Below the pieces are notes generated by a model. It was given only the letters and a program-made list of their open reading frames with translations, was not told the origin of the DNA and searched no databases. This document shows positions 1 through 9,905 of a stretch of 64,000 bases of DNA, in pieces. The first letter of the stretch is position 1. Each line of letters begins with the position of its first letter. The stretch is taken from contig JAVBXK010000021.1 in NCBI GenBank assembly GCA_030824555.1, positions 119,914 to 183,913 on the forward strand. The letters are read 5' to 3'. Both the position numbers and the translations under genes were made by a program. The DNA is from a bacterium (GTDB taxonomy: Bacteria > Pseudomonadota > Gammaproteobacteria > Burkholderiales > Burkholderiaceae_C).

Positions 1-2
1 GG

Positions 3-3000
3 CGAACGCTGACGGGCGCTATTGCGCTGGAGTATTACCAAACTCTGGGAGGCACCACATCTGGCTGGGACGATGCCCGTAAAGGCTTCGAGCGTTTGTA
101 CACGGAAGATCCAGGTAACAGTGCTGCAGGGTTGGCGTATGCACAGCATCTGACCTACCGCGCCGCGACACGCCGGGAGGGCATCCGTCTTCTTGCAGAT
201 TTGGCGCGCAAGCCGCAAGTCGGATCCGCTGCGCTGGATGCATGGCGGCGTGCGTTGATCTGGCTGGAAGCGTCTCGCAGTGACACCTCTCTGTTTCAGG
301 CTTACCTGCAAGTTCAACCCAGCGACGCGGCCATCAAGGCCAGGATCGCCAGCTTGAATCAGGCGTCAGCCTCCAAACCATTGGACGCTCGCTCTATCGC
401 ATTGCGTGATGCATTTGCTGCACTCAACATCGGCGACGTTGGCGAGGCGGAAAAACGGTTTGAAGGGTTGTTGGGCAGCGGACCCAAGAACCCCGATGCA
501 CTCGGTGGGCTGGGTGTCGTTCGATTGAAGCAGGAGCGGTTCCCTGAGGCAGAAAAATTGTTGCTTGAGGCCACGCGTCTGAGCGGCAACCGCAAATGGG
601 AAGAGGCGCTGAACAGTGCCAGATTCTGGCAGTCGTTGGACGATGGTGACAACGCAGCGAATGGGGGTGACCTTTCAAATGCGCGCAAGTTTTACGAGCG
701 TGCGGCGCAACTGGATGGCAAGCATGCTCGACCACCGGCCGCCTTGGCTGACTTGCTGGTTCAGGAAGGGCGGTTGCTCGACGCTGAACGGGCTTACCGT
801 GCTGTGATGGCCGCACATCCCAAATCGGTGGACGTGCTGCGCGGGTTGGCAGGTGTGCTGGTTCGTCAGGGTAAGGTCGATGAAGCGTTGGCATTGGCTG
901 AAAAGCTGAGCGACGAAGAGAAGGAAGAACTCGGGTACGGCAGCCTTCGCGCCGAGCAGTACCGGCGCAAAGCCATTGCGGCCATTGCCCAGAATGATCC
1001 GGTTGGTGGCATGGCTCATCTGGAAGAGGCCTTGCTGTGGGACCCGAACAGCCCTTGGTTGCGCCTGGAGCTGGCTCGCCTGTATCACCGCTCCGGTGCG
1101 GCAAGCGAGGCATTTGGCCTGATGGATGGCCTTCTGCAAAGTCGTCCCGATATGCCGGATGCATTGCATGCCGCCGCGTTGATGAGCGCGGAAGCCAAGG
1201 AATTTACGTTGGCGTTGGCCATGCTGGAAAAAATACCGGTCAACTCGCGTACGCGTGAGATGGCAGAGTTGCAGCGGAAAATGTGGGTCCGTGCACAGGT
1301 CAGTAAAGCCGACGTGCTGGCCAAAATGGGGCAGACAGCCCAAGCCATGAGCACTCTCGACCAAGCCTTGGCTGCCGCAGGCCGGGATGCCGATTCATTG
1401 GCCGCGATCGCGCAGGTCATGCTTGATTTGGGTGATGAAGCGCGGTCACTGACCATGATGCGCACGTTGCTGGCACAGACGCCCAAACCCGAAGCTGATC
1501 TCCTGATCCAATACGCCGGGCTGTTGCTGACAACCCGTCAGGATGTCGAATTGGCCGCACAGCTGCGTCAGTTGTATGGGCAGACGCTCACGCCTGCCCA
1601 GCGACAAGATGTGGACACTATCCGGTGGGCTTACAGCGTGCGGCAAACTGATGCGCAGCGCGAGGCGGGCAATTTTTCCGCAGCATACGAAATTGCAGCG
1701 CAATTGTTGAGCGAACGACCCAACGATCAATCCGCTCAGCTTGCACTCGCCCGGTTGTATTCCAGTGCAGGTGAACATGCCCGTGCACTGGCTTGGTATC
1801 ACCAGATACTGTCCATGACCGCCCAGCCCGATGTCGCCACGTTGGTGGCCGCCGGGGGGACGGCCTTGCAGGCAGGCGAGCTGCAGTATGCACAGGCTGC
1901 ACTTGATGCCGCTGCGTCGATTGCGCCCAACAACCCTGATTTGTTGTCTACACAGGGTAGATTGGCGCGGGCACAAGGGAAAAACAAACTCGCTGTCGAG
2001 TTGTTGCAGCAGGCCCAGCAAGTGTCTTTGGCACAAAGCCAGATGGCCAAAGCCGGGCCGTTGGGTGTGAATCTGGTGGACTATTCCATGCCCGTGGCAA
2101 CGCCTGCAGGTCGGCCTGGTGCCCAGGCGGGGGGCATTCCTCCCATTCCCAATCCGTTGGGTGGTCGGGCACTGGGGCCGTCAGTGGCACCCAATATGCG
2201 ACCCTTGATGCAGCCCGTGGCTCAACCCGGACGCCCACTGTCTTCAGCGCCCTCGCAGGTCACTGAGGACTGGGCTGCAAGGTCTGCTGCGCAGTTGCCA
2301 CAAGCTGTGCCCCAGTATTCGCAATCAGCGGCCCAGCAGTCCTCGGTGTTTTCTGATTTGCCTCCGGTCCGGGAAGGCATGAAACCGGTGCAGTATCTGC
2401 AGGCGCAGATTCCCCGGTATGCCTCGGACAGCAGTGCCGCCACTGGCGCCTACCCGCAGGGTGCCGATCAAGTGGTACCTTGGCAACGCCCGAGCACCGT
2501 GCAACAGTCGGTTTTTTCGCCAACAGTCGCTGCGGTGCAAGGCCCTCCGGTCCTGACGCAGGTCAGCAATTACCCTGCATCGTTATACGTGACCCAAGGC
2601 AATGCGGGCGGATCACCCAATCAAGGCTATGCCCACCAGGCAGAGGCCTATCGCCAGGCCCCTGCGCCCTACATGTCACCGCTTCAGATGGCCCCTGTTC
2701 AGACCGTTCAGGTGAACTCGACGAATCTGAACGATTCTGGTGTCTCTGGCCGCGCCTCATGGGAGTCGCCACCTACCCCTCAGTTGCAGCGCAGGGCGTC
2801 CGGTCCGGGCGGTTTGCAGCGCGAGATTGACGAGTTGCGAGCAGACCGTGCTGGGTGGTTTGGTGCGGGTGGCATGTGGCGAGGCCGCAATGGTGATTCA
2901 GGTACCAGTGAACTTACCGATTTCAGTACCGCAGTGGAGGGGCGCTTCCCGTTCGGGCAGGGTGGGCACCTCGTCTTGCGTCTGGAACCCGTGTTTCTCA

Positions 3001-4010
3001 GTGCAGGTCGCATCAGCTCGACTGACTTCAACGCCTCACAGCAGTTCGGCTCCAATGCGCTGGCGATCGTGGCGGGAGGCGTTGGCACCACACGAGAGCA
3101 ACAGGACTCGGGTGTGGCCATTTCCGTGGGGTATGAGAATGCCCGCTTGAAGCTCGATCTGGGCTCCACTCCCTTGGGTTTTCAGGTGGCCAATTTCGTG
3201 GGTGGCGTTTCGTACAACGACTCGTTCGGTGACGTGAAGTTGAAATTGGATGTGTCTCGTCGCCCCATTACCGACAGTTTGTTGTCCTATGCAGGTACGG
3301 TTGATGACGTGACCGGGCGAACATGGGGTGGCGTGACGGCCACTGGCGGGCGACTTGAAATTGGTGTTGAACAAGGCCGTTTCGGCCTGTTCGGTTACGG
3401 CGGGCTGCACGCGCTCACGGGCAAGAATGTTGTCAGCAACAACCGGTTTGAAATTGGCGGGGGTGCCTACTACAAGGTTATCCAGGACTCTGACATGGAG
3501 TTCACCGCTGGTGTCAGCGTGACAGCGCTGGGCTACAAACGCAATTTGCGCTACTTCACTCTGGGGCATGGCGGCTACTTCAGTCCACAGCGCTACTTCA
3601 GCTTGGCTTTGCCACTTGAGTTGACCGGGCGCTATGGCCGGATGGCCTACAAGCTGGATGGCTCCATCGGCATACAGAATTTCCGTGAAAACAGTGCGGC
3701 CTACTTCCCTGGCGATGCCACGCAGCAGGCCAATTGGGAAACCGTGGCTGCAGCGAATTCGGTGGCAGCACCTACTGGTGTGACCTACCGGTCTTTCTAC
3801 CCCAGTCAGTCCAAATCTGGGTTGGGGTTCCGGTTGGGCGCCGAGGCTGAGTACCAGTTTGCACCTCAATGGTTGGTCGGCGGCAAGGTTGCCATCGACA
3901 ATGCGTCAAGCTACACGCAAACCAGTGGTTTGGTCTACGTGAAGTACAGTTTTGACCCCATCTACACCGCGACCAAATTTCCGGTCAAGACCATGAAAGT
4001 GGGGCAGTGA
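3..4010 (+). CDS. bcsC: Cellulose biosynthesis protein BcsC, TPR plus outer-membrane barrel (5' end missing)
   Basis: This is the C-terminal part of BcsC, which binds periplasmic scaffold through TPR repeats and forms the outer-membrane channel exporting cellulose. The frame is open from the window edge, so the start lies upstream. Repeated TPR-like helices fill roughly residues 30-690 of the visible part, with the BcsC-typical stretch LTYRAATRREGIRLLA near the beginning. A Pro/Gln/Ser-rich linker follows (about 700-930), then a BCSC_C-type barrel containing GGYFSPQRYFSLALPLEL and ending in alternating hydrophobic strands (KVAIDNASSYTQTSGLVYVKYSF region). A lipoprotein gene starts one base after the stop. 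Synthase genes bcsA/bcsB would be expected upstream. The call rests on domain order and characteristic motifs. Confidence 0.9.
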   Translation, partial: RTLTGAIALEYYQTLGGTTSGWDDARKGFERLYTEDPGNSAAGLAYAQHLTYRAATRREGIRLLADLARKPQVGSAALDAWRRALIWLEASRSDTSLFQAYLQVQPSDAAIKARIASLNQASASKPLDARSIALRDAFAALNIGDVGEAEKRFEGLLGSGPKNPDALGGLGVVRLKQERFPEAEKLLLEATRLSGNRKWEEALNSARFWQSLDDGDNAANGGDLSNARKFYERAAQLDGKHARPPAALADLLVQEGRLLDAERAYRAVMAAHPKSVDVLRGLAGVLVRQGKVDEALALAEKLSDEEKEELGYGSLRAEQYRRKAIAAIAQNDPVGGMAHLEEALLWDPNSPWLRLELARLYHRSGAASEAFGLMDGLLQSRPDMPDALHAAALMSAEAKEFTLALAMLEKIPVNSRTREMAELQRKMWVRAQVSKADVLAKMGQTAQAMSTLDQALAAAGRDADSLAAIAQVMLDLGDEARSLTMMRTLLAQTPKPEADLLIQYAGLLLTTRQDVELAAQLRQLYGQTLTPAQRQDVDTIRWAYSVRQTDAQREAGNFSAAYEIAAQLLSERPNDQSAQLALARLYSSAGEHARALAWYHQILSMTAQPDVATLVAAGGTALQAGELQYAQAALDAAASIAPNNPDLLSTQGRLARAQGKNKLAVELLQQAQQVSLAQSQMAKAGPLGVNLVDYSMPVATPAGRPGAQAGGIPPIPNPLGGRALGPSVAPNMRPLMQPVAQPGRPLSSAPSQVTEDWAARSAAQLPQAVPQYSQSAAQQSSVFSDLPPVREGMKPVQYLQAQIPRYASDSSAATGAYPQGADQVVPWQRPSTVQQSVFSPTVAAVQGPPVLTQVSNYPASLYVTQGNAGGSPNQGYAHQAEAYRQAPAPYMSPLQMAPVQTVQVNSTNLNDSGVSGRASWESPPTPQLQRRASGPGGLQREIDELRADRAGWFGAGGMWRGRNGDSGTSELTDFSTAVEGRFPFGQGGHLVLRLEPVFLSAGRISSTDFNASQQFGSNALAIVAGGVGTTREQQDSGVAISVGYENARLKLDLGSTPLGFQVANFVGGVSYNDSFGDVKLKLDVSRRPITDSLLSYAGTVDDVTGRTWGGVTATGGRLEIGVEQGRFGLFGYGGLHALTGKNVVSNNRFEIGGGAYYKVIQDSDMEFTAGVSVTALGYKRNLRYFTLGHGGYFSPQRYFSLALPLELTGRYGRMAYKLDGSIGIQNFRENSAAYFPGDATQQANWETVAAANSVAAPTGVTYRSFYPSQSKSGLGFRLGAEAEYQFAPQWLVGGKVAIDNASSYTQTSGLVYVKYSFDPIYTATKFPVKTMKVGQ

Positions 4011-4011
4011 C

Positions 4012-4626
4012 ATGGGCGGGCATTCATGCTTTCATGCATCCCGGTTGTTGCCGCTGGTCGGGTTGATGGTGATGTTGTCAGGCTGTGGCTCATTCGGATC
4101 GAGGCAGGCCACACTCACATTCCCTGCAGTGGTTTCAGCGCAGAGTTTTCACTCGCAAGGGACGCTGGGTTCAGGCCTGGGGCAAGACCCGGCTGAAATG
4201 GCCGCCATCAATCCATTTGACCCCATTGCGTTGAACAATCTTGCCGTCATGGAGGCCGGGCGTGGTCGGTATCAGCAGGCATCGTCCCTGCTGCAGAGGG
4301 CTGTCAAATTGGCACCTGCCCGCGCCGACATCGCGGTCAACTTGAGTAACTTGCAACGGTGGTTGGCGCAAGCCGAGGGCCAGGCAGCGCTGGGTCTGAC
4401 ACCTCAACCCCTTCAGTTGCCGTATCAAGAGGCAGGGGTGCCAGAGGTGCCACCACTGTGGGCGGTACCTGCTCAAAACAGCCTGGCCCCCCGGGCCAGT
4501 CAGCAGGCACCGGTGTGGGCGCAGCAAGGGCGACCTGAAAGCACCCAGCCCGAGCCCGCCACACGCCTGACACCGGCGCCTATGCTGGCACCCGTTGCGC
4601 CGGGTGTCAGGCCACTCACGCGTTGA
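4012..4626 (+). CDS. Small TPR-containing lipoprotein, downstream of bcsC
   Basis: This 204-residue protein begins with a hydrophobic leader and a lipobox (LSGC, Cys at about residue 26), so it should be lipid-anchored. Residues about 65-110 contain one TPR-like pair (FDPIALNNLAVMEAGRGRYQQA, then LLQRAVKLAPARADIAVNLSNL). The C-terminal third is Pro/Gln/Ala-rich and probably disordered. The start codon follows the bcsC stop after one base (TGACATG), so the two genes are almost certainly co-transcribed. The position suggests an accessory of cellulose export, but I do not recognise a named Bcs family, so function remains open. Confidence 0.7.
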   Translation: MGGHSCFHASRLLPLVGLMVMLSGCGSFGSRQATLTFPAVVSAQSFHSQGTLGSGLGQDPAEMAAINPFDPIALNNLAVMEAGRGRYQQASSLLQRAVKLAPARADIAVNLSNLQRWLAQAEGQAALGLTPQPLQLPYQEAGVPEVPPLWAVPAQNSLAPRASQQAPVWAQQGRPESTQPEPATRLTPAPMLAPVAPGVRPLTR

Positions 4627-4643
4627 GATCGGTCATTCGTTTG

Positions 4644-5609
4644 TTACAGGTGTGGCAGCAGCATGGCAACGGCCAGTGCTGCCCCGTGCAAATTGGCTGT
4701 GACGATGGTCATCACGATGGCTGGGCGCAGTCCCACTGAAGGTGACCGCACGTGCCTGAACAGCTGCCAACTGGCAGCCAAACCAGTGGGCAATGAGACC
4801 AGCGCCCACAGCGCAGTGGCTGGCGGGATCAACAGCCATACCCCCGCCACGACCCAACCGTGTGCGCCCAGCACGATGAGCAGGTAGGTCCAGGCCACGC
4901 CTTGTGGCGTCAGTCGCGTGGCCAATGTCCGCTTGCCAACGGACGCATCGGCTGGCGCATCCGGCAGGCCATTGATCAGCAGAATGTTTCCGATCAGCAA
5001 GGCAAAACTGACGCCAACATAGGCGGGGATGATGAAGAACTGACCGCGCTGGCTGTAGTCGGCGCCCACCACCACCAGCCACCATGCCAGCGCAACAGAC
5101 AACTCGCCCAGCCCTCGGGACATGAGCTTGAAGGGTGGGGCTGAATAGGCCCATGCCAGCAGCAGGCCGGCCATCCCCACAAGCAGCAAGCCTGCCCCGC
5201 TTTGCAGTGCCAGCCAGATACCGCCAAGGGTGGTCACGCCGAGAAGCAGCCACGCCCAATGTTTGGTGTCATCGGTGGATACCTGACCGTTTTGGATGAA
5301 ACGGGACCCACCGGTGAACGGGAACAGCGCGGCTGAATTGGCCGCATCAGCGCCGTTCATGGCATCGCAGTAATCGTTCAGCACGTTGGCACCTGCGTGG
5401 GCCAAGAGCGCCAACAACACCGTCACCAGTGCGCGCGTGCCATCGAACCCACAGCCGCATGCGGCCGCACTGGCCAACCCCAGCGCACAGCCGACAGCCG
5501 TGATGCTGAGGAAGCCAGGGCGGGTCATGCGCCAGTACAACAGCCAACTGTGTTCAGTGGGGTCTGCAGGGGGGAGCTGCCCACCACGTTTGGGTGCCAT
5601 GCGCCTCAA
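4644..5609 (-). CDS. UbiA-family prenyltransferase (MenA-like)
   Basis: This is an integral membrane prenyltransferase of 321 residues with about eight hydrophobic segments. The first Asp-rich motif, NDYCD (residues 78-82), fits the UbiA-family NDxxD site that binds prenyl diphosphate through Mg2+. A second acidic motif lies in LPDAPADASVGKRTLA. The pattern resembles 1,4-dihydroxy-2-naphthoate polyprenyltransferase (MenA). No menaquinone genes are nearby and Burkholderiales normally use ubiquinone, so the acceptor is uncertain. Alternative in-frame Met codons at residues 1 and 4 are equally possible. It follows the universal stress gene on the same strand, 39 bases downstream. Confidence 0.8.
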   Translation of the reverse strand: MRRMAPKRGGQLPPADPTEHSWLLYWRMTRPGFLSITAVGCALGLASAAACGCGFDGTRALVTVLLALLAHAGANVLNDYCDAMNGADAANSAALFPFTGGSRFIQNGQVSTDDTKHWAWLLLGVTTLGGIWLALQSGAGLLLVGMAGLLLAWAYSAPPFKLMSRGLGELSVALAWWLVVVGADYSQRGQFFIIPAYVGVSFALLIGNILLINGLPDAPADASVGKRTLATRLTPQGVAWTYLLIVLGAHGWVVAGVWLLIPPATALWALVSLPTGLAASWQLFRHVRSPSVGLRPAIVMTIVTANLHGAALAVAMLLPHL

Positions 5610-5648
5610 GAAAAGCAGTGAAAATGAACGTAACGAAGAGCTGGAGGT

Positions 5649-6083
5649 TCAGCGCACGACCAGCACAGGGCGGCTCGACAGGCCGGCCACCTGTGTCGCC
5701 ACGCTACCTGCCAGCAAGCGCTTCAAGCCGCTGCGGCCGTGCGAGCCCACCACAATGAGGTCTGCTGAGACATCTTCTGCCGCAGCCAGGATGCCCTGGA
5801 CCACGTGGCTTTCTTCGACAAGACGCGCTTCCAGCCGGATGCCTGCAGCCTGGGCCAGTTCGTTCAGGTGACTGAAGGCCTTGCCAGCCGCCTCGTGTGC
5901 GGCCGCACGGTAGGCTTCGAGGCCGATGGGGTTCAGGGAACCCAGCCCCACGTACGGGTATGGGTCGACCACGAACGCCGCCGTGACCTGGCCGCCGTGG
6001 ATGCGGGCAAGTTGCAGCGCTTTTTGTGCCGCATGTTCAGCGCTGGAAGAACCGTCAGTGGCCAGAAGAATGTGTTTGAACAT
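5649..6083 (-). CDS. Universal stress protein, UspA family
   Basis: This is a single Usp domain of 144 residues starting MFKHILLATDGSSSAE. The ATP-binding signature G-2x-G-9x-G-(S/T) is visible as GSHGRSGLKRLLAGS near the C-terminus, so it belongs to the nucleotide-binding branch. The family functions in cytoplasmic stress tolerance. I chose the ATG at 6083; a TTG four codons upstream is in frame but would give an atypical leader. It sits between icmF and the prenyltransferase on the same strand. Confidence 0.9.
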   Translation of the reverse strand: MFKHILLATDGSSSAEHAAQKALQLARIHGGQVTAAFVVDPYPYVGLGSLNPIGLEAYRAAAHEAAGKAFSHLNELAQAAGIRLEARLVEESHVVQGILAAAEDVSADLIVVGSHGRSGLKRLLAGSVATQVAGLSSRPVLVVR

Positions 6084-6196
6084 AGGGTCGTGCAAGTGTT
6101 GAAAATCAATGCCTCACATTGTGCGCCACCCGCCGTGCTGCGCGAACCCCGCGCACGGCCCCCCATGCATGCAGCCACTCGCCGGATGAGCGAAGC

Positions 6197-6227
6197 GCAG
6201 CCAGCACATCACGGGTGCGCTGGCTGC
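6197..6227. terminator. Stem-loop downstream of icmF, possible terminator
   Basis: A perfect 9-bp inverted repeat, GCAGCCAGC with GCTGGCTGC, is separated by 13 bases. It lies 10 bases past the icmF stop, between icmF and usp. No clear T-run follows on the minus strand, so rho-independent termination is uncertain. Confidence 0.4.
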
Positions 6228-6236
6228 CCGTGTGCG

Positions 6237-9200
6237 TCACATGTTGCGCCGGTACTGGCCACCCACTTCGAACAGCGCGTTGGTGATCTGACCCAGAGAG
6301 CACACACGCACAGCATCCATCAACACCTCGAACACGTTGGCGTTGTGGATCACAGCTTGCTGCAGCCGTTCCAGTTGCACCGGTGCCTGCGCCGCGTGGC
6401 GGGTGTGGAAATCTGTCAGGCGGTTGAGCTGACTTTGCTTTTCTTCCTCGGTGGAGCGGGCCAGCTCGATGGTTTCGGGCATGGTATCGCCCTTCGGGTT
6501 GCGGAAGGTGTTCACACCGATGATGGGCAGCTCGCCGGTGTGTTTCAGCATCTCGTAGTGCATGGATTCATCTTGAATCTTGCCGCGCTGGAAGCCGGTT
6601 TCCATCGCGCCCAGCACGCCGCCACGTTCTGCAATCCGTTCGAACTCGGTCAGTACGGCCTCTTCCACCAGCTCGGTCAGTTCTTCGATGATGAACGCGC
6701 CTTGCGACGGGTTCTCGTTCTTGGCCAGGCCCCATTCGCGGTTGATGATGAGCTGGATGGCCATGGCGCGGCGCACGCTGTCTTCGGTGGGCGTGGTGAT
6801 GGCTTCGTCAAACGCATTGGTGTGCAGGCTGTTGCAGTTGTCGTAAATGGCGATCAGCGCTTGCAGCGTGGTGCGGATGTCGTTGAACTGAATCTCTTGC
6901 GCGTGCAGGCTGCGGCCTGATGTCTGGATGTGGTATTTCAGCTTCTGGCTGCGCTCGTTCGCACCGTATTTTTCTTTCATGGCCACGGCCCAGATGCGGC
7001 GTGCCACGCGGCCCATCACCGTGTACTCGGGGTCCATGCCGTTGCTGAAGAAGAAGCTCAGGTTGGGCGCAAAGTCGTCGATGTGCATGCCGCGTGCCAG
7101 ATACGCCTCCACAAACGTGAAGCCGTTACTCAGCGTGAACGCCAGCTGGCTGATGGGGTTGGCCCCGGCCTCGGCAATGTGGTAGCCGCTGATCGACACG
7201 CTGTAGAAGTTGCGCACGTTGTGGTGCACAAAGTACTCGGCAATGTCGCCCATCACCTTCAGGCTGAACTCTGTACTGAAGATGCAGGTGTTCTGGCCCT
7301 GGTCTTCTTTCAGGATGTCGGCCTGCACGGTGCCGCGCACGTTGGCCAGCACCCACTCGCGGATTTTCTGGGCTTCGGTATCGGTGGGATCGCGGCCGTT
7401 GTCTGCCCTGAACTTCTCCAAGTTCTGGTCGATGGCCGTGTTCATGAACATGGCCAGGATGCTGGGTGCCGGGCCGTTGATGGTCATGCTGACGCTGGTG
7501 GTGGGGCTGCACAGGTCAAAGCCGCCGTACAGCACCTTCATGTCGTCAAGGGTGGCCACGTTCACACCGCTGTTGCCGATCTTGCCGTAGATGTCGGGGC
7601 GGCGGTCGGGGTCGTTGCCGTACAGCGTGACCGAGTCGAACGCGGTGCTCAGGCGCTTGGCGGCCATGCCTTCGCTCACCAGCTTGAAGCGGCGGTTGGT
7701 GCGGAAGGGGTCGCCTTCGCCGGCAAACATGCGGGTGGGGTCTTCGCCCTCGCGCTTGAAGGCAAAGGTGCCGGCGGTGTAGGGGTAGCTGCCGGGCACG
7801 TTGTCCAGCATCAGCCATTTCAGGATTTCGCCGTGGCATTCGTATTGCGGCAGGCACACCTTGCGGATGGTGGTGCCGCTCAAGGATTTGGTGGTGAGCG
7901 CCGTGCGGATTTCCTTGTCGCGGATCTTCACCACGTATTCGTCGCCAGCGTAGGCCTGTTGCATGGCGGGCCATTGCCCGATCAGCTTGCGGGCACTGTG
8001 GTCCATGCGCTCTTCACGCACCTGAGCCAGCTCCAGCGCCGCTTCGGCCGCTTTGGCTTTGCCCGGTTTGGTTTCTTCCAGCATGGCCGATGCGGCACGC
8101 AGCTGTTGAATTTCCCTGGCCAGGCGCGCCTGCCCACGGGCCTTCGTTTTGTAGCCACGCACCGTGTCGGCAATTTCAGCCAGGTAGCGGGTGCGGGCAG
8201 GTGGCACCACGGGGGTCTGGTTGGTGCTGTGGCGCACCGTCACCAGTGGCAAGCGGCCTTCGGTCACGGGCAGGCCCAACTCGGCCAAACGGGTTTTGAG
8301 CGCTTGGTACAGCGCGGTCACACCATCGTCGTTGAAACGGGCGGCCATGGTGCCGAACACCGGCATCTGGTCGGTTGGGGTGGTCCAGGCCTCTTTGTTG
8401 CGTTGCACCTGCTTGGACACGTCGCGCAGGGCATCGGACGCGCCTTTGCGGTCGAACTTGTTGATGGCCACGAACTCGGCGAAGTCCAGCATGTCGATTT
8501 TTTCGAGCTGACTGGCCGCACCGAATTCAGGTGTCATCACATACATGGGCACATCGACGTGCGGCACGATGGCCGCATCGCCCTGGCCGATGCCGGAGGT
8601 TTCGACGATCACCAGGTCGAAACCGGCTACCTTGCACGCAGCGATCACCTCGGGCAGTGCGGCAGAAATTTCGCTGCCGAAATCGCGTGTGGCCAGCGAG
8701 CGCATGAACACCCTGCTGCCGTTTTGCCACGGCCCCGTGGCGTTCATGCGGATGCGGTCGCCCAGCAGCGCACCACCACTCTTGCGGCGGCTGGGGTCGA
8801 TGCTGATCACGGCCACGCGCAGCGCGTCGCCCTGGTCCAGCCGCAGGCGGCGGATCAGCTCGTCGGTCAGGCTCGATTTGCCTGCGCCACCCGTGCCGGT
8901 GATGCCCAGCACAGGTGTGTTTTTGGTAGCTGCTGTCGCATGCAGGTCAAGCGCCAGAGGGTGTTTTTGTTCTGAATTGTCGCGTGTGGCCGCTTCGCCC
9001 TGGTTTTCGAGCGCCGTGATCAGCTGTGCCAACGCACGCCAGGCGGCTTCGGTGTGGCCCTGGATGGCATCGAGCGACGTGGGGGCGTAACCAGTGATGT
9101 CCTGGTCGCAGCGCATCACCATCTCGCCGATCATGCCGGCCAGACCCATGCGCTGGCCGTCTTCGGGGCTGTAGATGCGGCTCACGCCGTAGGCTTGCAA

Positions 9201-9557
9201 CTCTCGGATTTCAGCGGGCACGATCACACCACCACCGCCGCCGAACACCTGAATGTGGCTGCCGCCACGCTCGCGCAGCAGGTCCACCATGTACTTGAAA
9301 TATTCGACGTGCCCACCCTGGTACGAGCTGATGGCAATGCCCTGCACGTCTTCCTGCAAGGCGGCGGTCACCACGTCGTCCACGCTGCGGTTGTGGCCCA
9401 GGTGAATCACCTCGGCGCCCATGCCCTGCAGGATGCGCCGCATGATGTTGATGGCCGCGTCGTGCCCGTCGAACAGGCTGGCCGCCGTGACGAAGCGCAC
9501 CTTGTGTGTGGGGCGGTAGTTGGCCAGGGCTTTGAACTCGGCAGACAGGTCACTCAT
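6237..9557 (-). CDS. icmF: Fused isobutyryl-CoA mutase IcmF
   Basis: This 1106-residue protein should interconvert isobutyryl-CoA and n-butyryl-CoA using adenosylcobalamin. The order is B12-binding domain (about 15-145; FDGHDAAIN gives the cobalt-ligand His32, then SSYQGGH and a GGGGG loop), a MeaB-type G-protein chaperone with P-loop GTGGAGKS (221-228), and a large substrate domain. B12 domain, G domain and mutase in one chain is diagnostic of IcmF rather than methylmalonyl-CoA mutase. GTFAFKR in the active-site region also fits. I prefer Met at 9557; an in-frame ATG nine codons earlier exists. A degenerate repeat encodes part of the linker between the first two domains. A perfect 22-bp palindrome lies about 100 bases upstream. 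Confidence 0.9.
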   Translation of the reverse strand: MSDLSAEFKALANYRPTHKVRFVTAASLFDGHDAAINIMRRILQGMGAEVIHLGHNRSVDDVVTAALQEDVQGIAISSYQGGHVEYFKYMVDLLRERGGSHIQVFGGGGGVIVPAEIRELQAYGVSRIYSPEDGQRMGLAGMIGEMVMRCDQDITGYAPTSLDAIQGHTEAAWRALAQLITALENQGEAATRDNSEQKHPLALDLHATAATKNTPVLGITGTGGAGKSSLTDELIRRLRLDQGDALRVAVISIDPSRRKSGGALLGDRIRMNATGPWQNGSRVFMRSLATRDFGSEISAALPEVIAACKVAGFDLVIVETSGIGQGDAAIVPHVDVPMYVMTPEFGAASQLEKIDMLDFAEFVAINKFDRKGASDALRDVSKQVQRNKEAWTTPTDQMPVFGTMAARFNDDGVTALYQALKTRLAELGLPVTEGRLPLVTVRHSTNQTPVVPPARTRYLAEIADTVRGYKTKARGQARLAREIQQLRAASAMLEETKPGKAKAAEAALELAQVREERMDHSARKLIGQWPAMQQAYAGDEYVVKIRDKEIRTALTTKSLSGTTIRKVCLPQYECHGEILKWLMLDNVPGSYPYTAGTFAFKREGEDPTRMFAGEGDPFRTNRRFKLVSEGMAAKRLSTAFDSVTLYGNDPDRRPDIYGKIGNSGVNVATLDDMKVLYGGFDLCSPTTSVSMTINGPAPSILAMFMNTAIDQNLEKFRADNGRDPTDTEAQKIREWVLANVRGTVQADILKEDQGQNTCIFSTEFSLKVMGDIAEYFVHHNVRNFYSVSISGYHIAEAGANPISQLAFTLSNGFTFVEAYLARGMHIDDFAPNLSFFFSNGMDPEYTVMGRVARRIWAVAMKEKYGANERSQKLKYHIQTSGRSLHAQEIQFNDIRTTLQALIAIYDNCNSLHTNAFDEAITTPTEDSVRRAMAIQLIINREWGLAKNENPSQGAFIIEELTELVEEAVLTEFERIAERGGVLGAMETGFQRGKIQDESMHYEMLKHTGELPIIGVNTFRNPKGDTMPETIELARSTEEEKQSQLNRLTDFHTRHAAQAPVQLERLQQAVIHNANVFEVLMDAVRVCSLGQITNALFEVGGQYRRNM
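8916..8975. repeat. Degenerate REP-like element inside the icmF linker
   Basis: The plus strand reads TTTTTGGTAGCTGCT, then GTCAAGCGCCAGAGG and a GTTTTTG tail. This layout matches the dispersed AGCGCTTT palindromic element seen elsewhere in the window. It is in frame within icmF and encodes the stretch around [20 protein letters not shown], between the B12-binding and G domains. The copy is imperfect, so the call is moderate. Confidence 0.5.
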
Positions 9558-9660
9558 GTGTGGCTTTCGATGGGTCGCGTGCAAACCGGCGCTTCGCGCT
9601 GTGGGCGACAGCCGGGGTGGGGTGGTCGTTTTGCCTTGAGGGCATGCATTGATGTGTGCG

Positions 9661-9682
9661 TTGACGTTTACGTAAACGTCAA
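9661..9682. promoter_or_regulatory. Perfect 22-bp palindromic operator upstream of icmF
   Basis: The half-site TTGACGTTTAC is followed directly by its exact reverse complement. It lies 104 bases upstream of the icmF start. The form, with a central TTTACGTAAA, resembles operators of MerR-family regulators of branched-chain amino acid and acyl-CoA catabolism (LiuR type). The palindrome is directly visible; the regulator is inferred. Confidence 0.6.
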
Positions 9683-9815
9683 CTTCAAATATTACCCCAG
9701 CCGGGTCGGCTTGTCATCGGGTGCATACCCGAGTCTGGGGCTTGAACACTGCCCGCCAAGGCTTGGAGGCCGAGCGACTGCCGGGCTCGGCGCACGGCAC
9801 ATGCACAGCGAGGCA

Positions 9816-9850
9816 CAGCACAGCACAGCACAGCACAGCACAGCACAGCA
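9816..9850. repeat. Tandem pentanucleotide CAGCA x 7
   Basis: Seven exact copies of CAGCA run without interruption and end where the TGGCA array begins. They sit in the untranslated region upstream of the CsoR-family repressor. Confidence 0.95.
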
Positions 9851-9905
9851 TGGCATGGCATGGCATGGCATGGCATGGCATGGCATGGCATGGCATGGCA
9901 TGGCA
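9851..9905. repeat. Tandem pentanucleotide TGGCA x 11
   Basis: Eleven exact copies of TGGCA directly abut the CAGCA array. The two units differ at two positions. Because the unit is five bases long, ATG occurs in every reading frame across the array, and a change of copy number shifts any frame passing through it. Confidence 0.95.

Noticed and set aside
6930..8975. Long plus-strand open frame of 681 codons opposite icmF
   Set aside because: It mirrors the GC-rich codon pattern of icmF, is rich in His, Val and Gly with no domain, and icmF itself is unmistakable.
9816..9905. CRISPR-like array
   Set aside because: The units are five bases long with no spacers; it is a simple tandem repeat.
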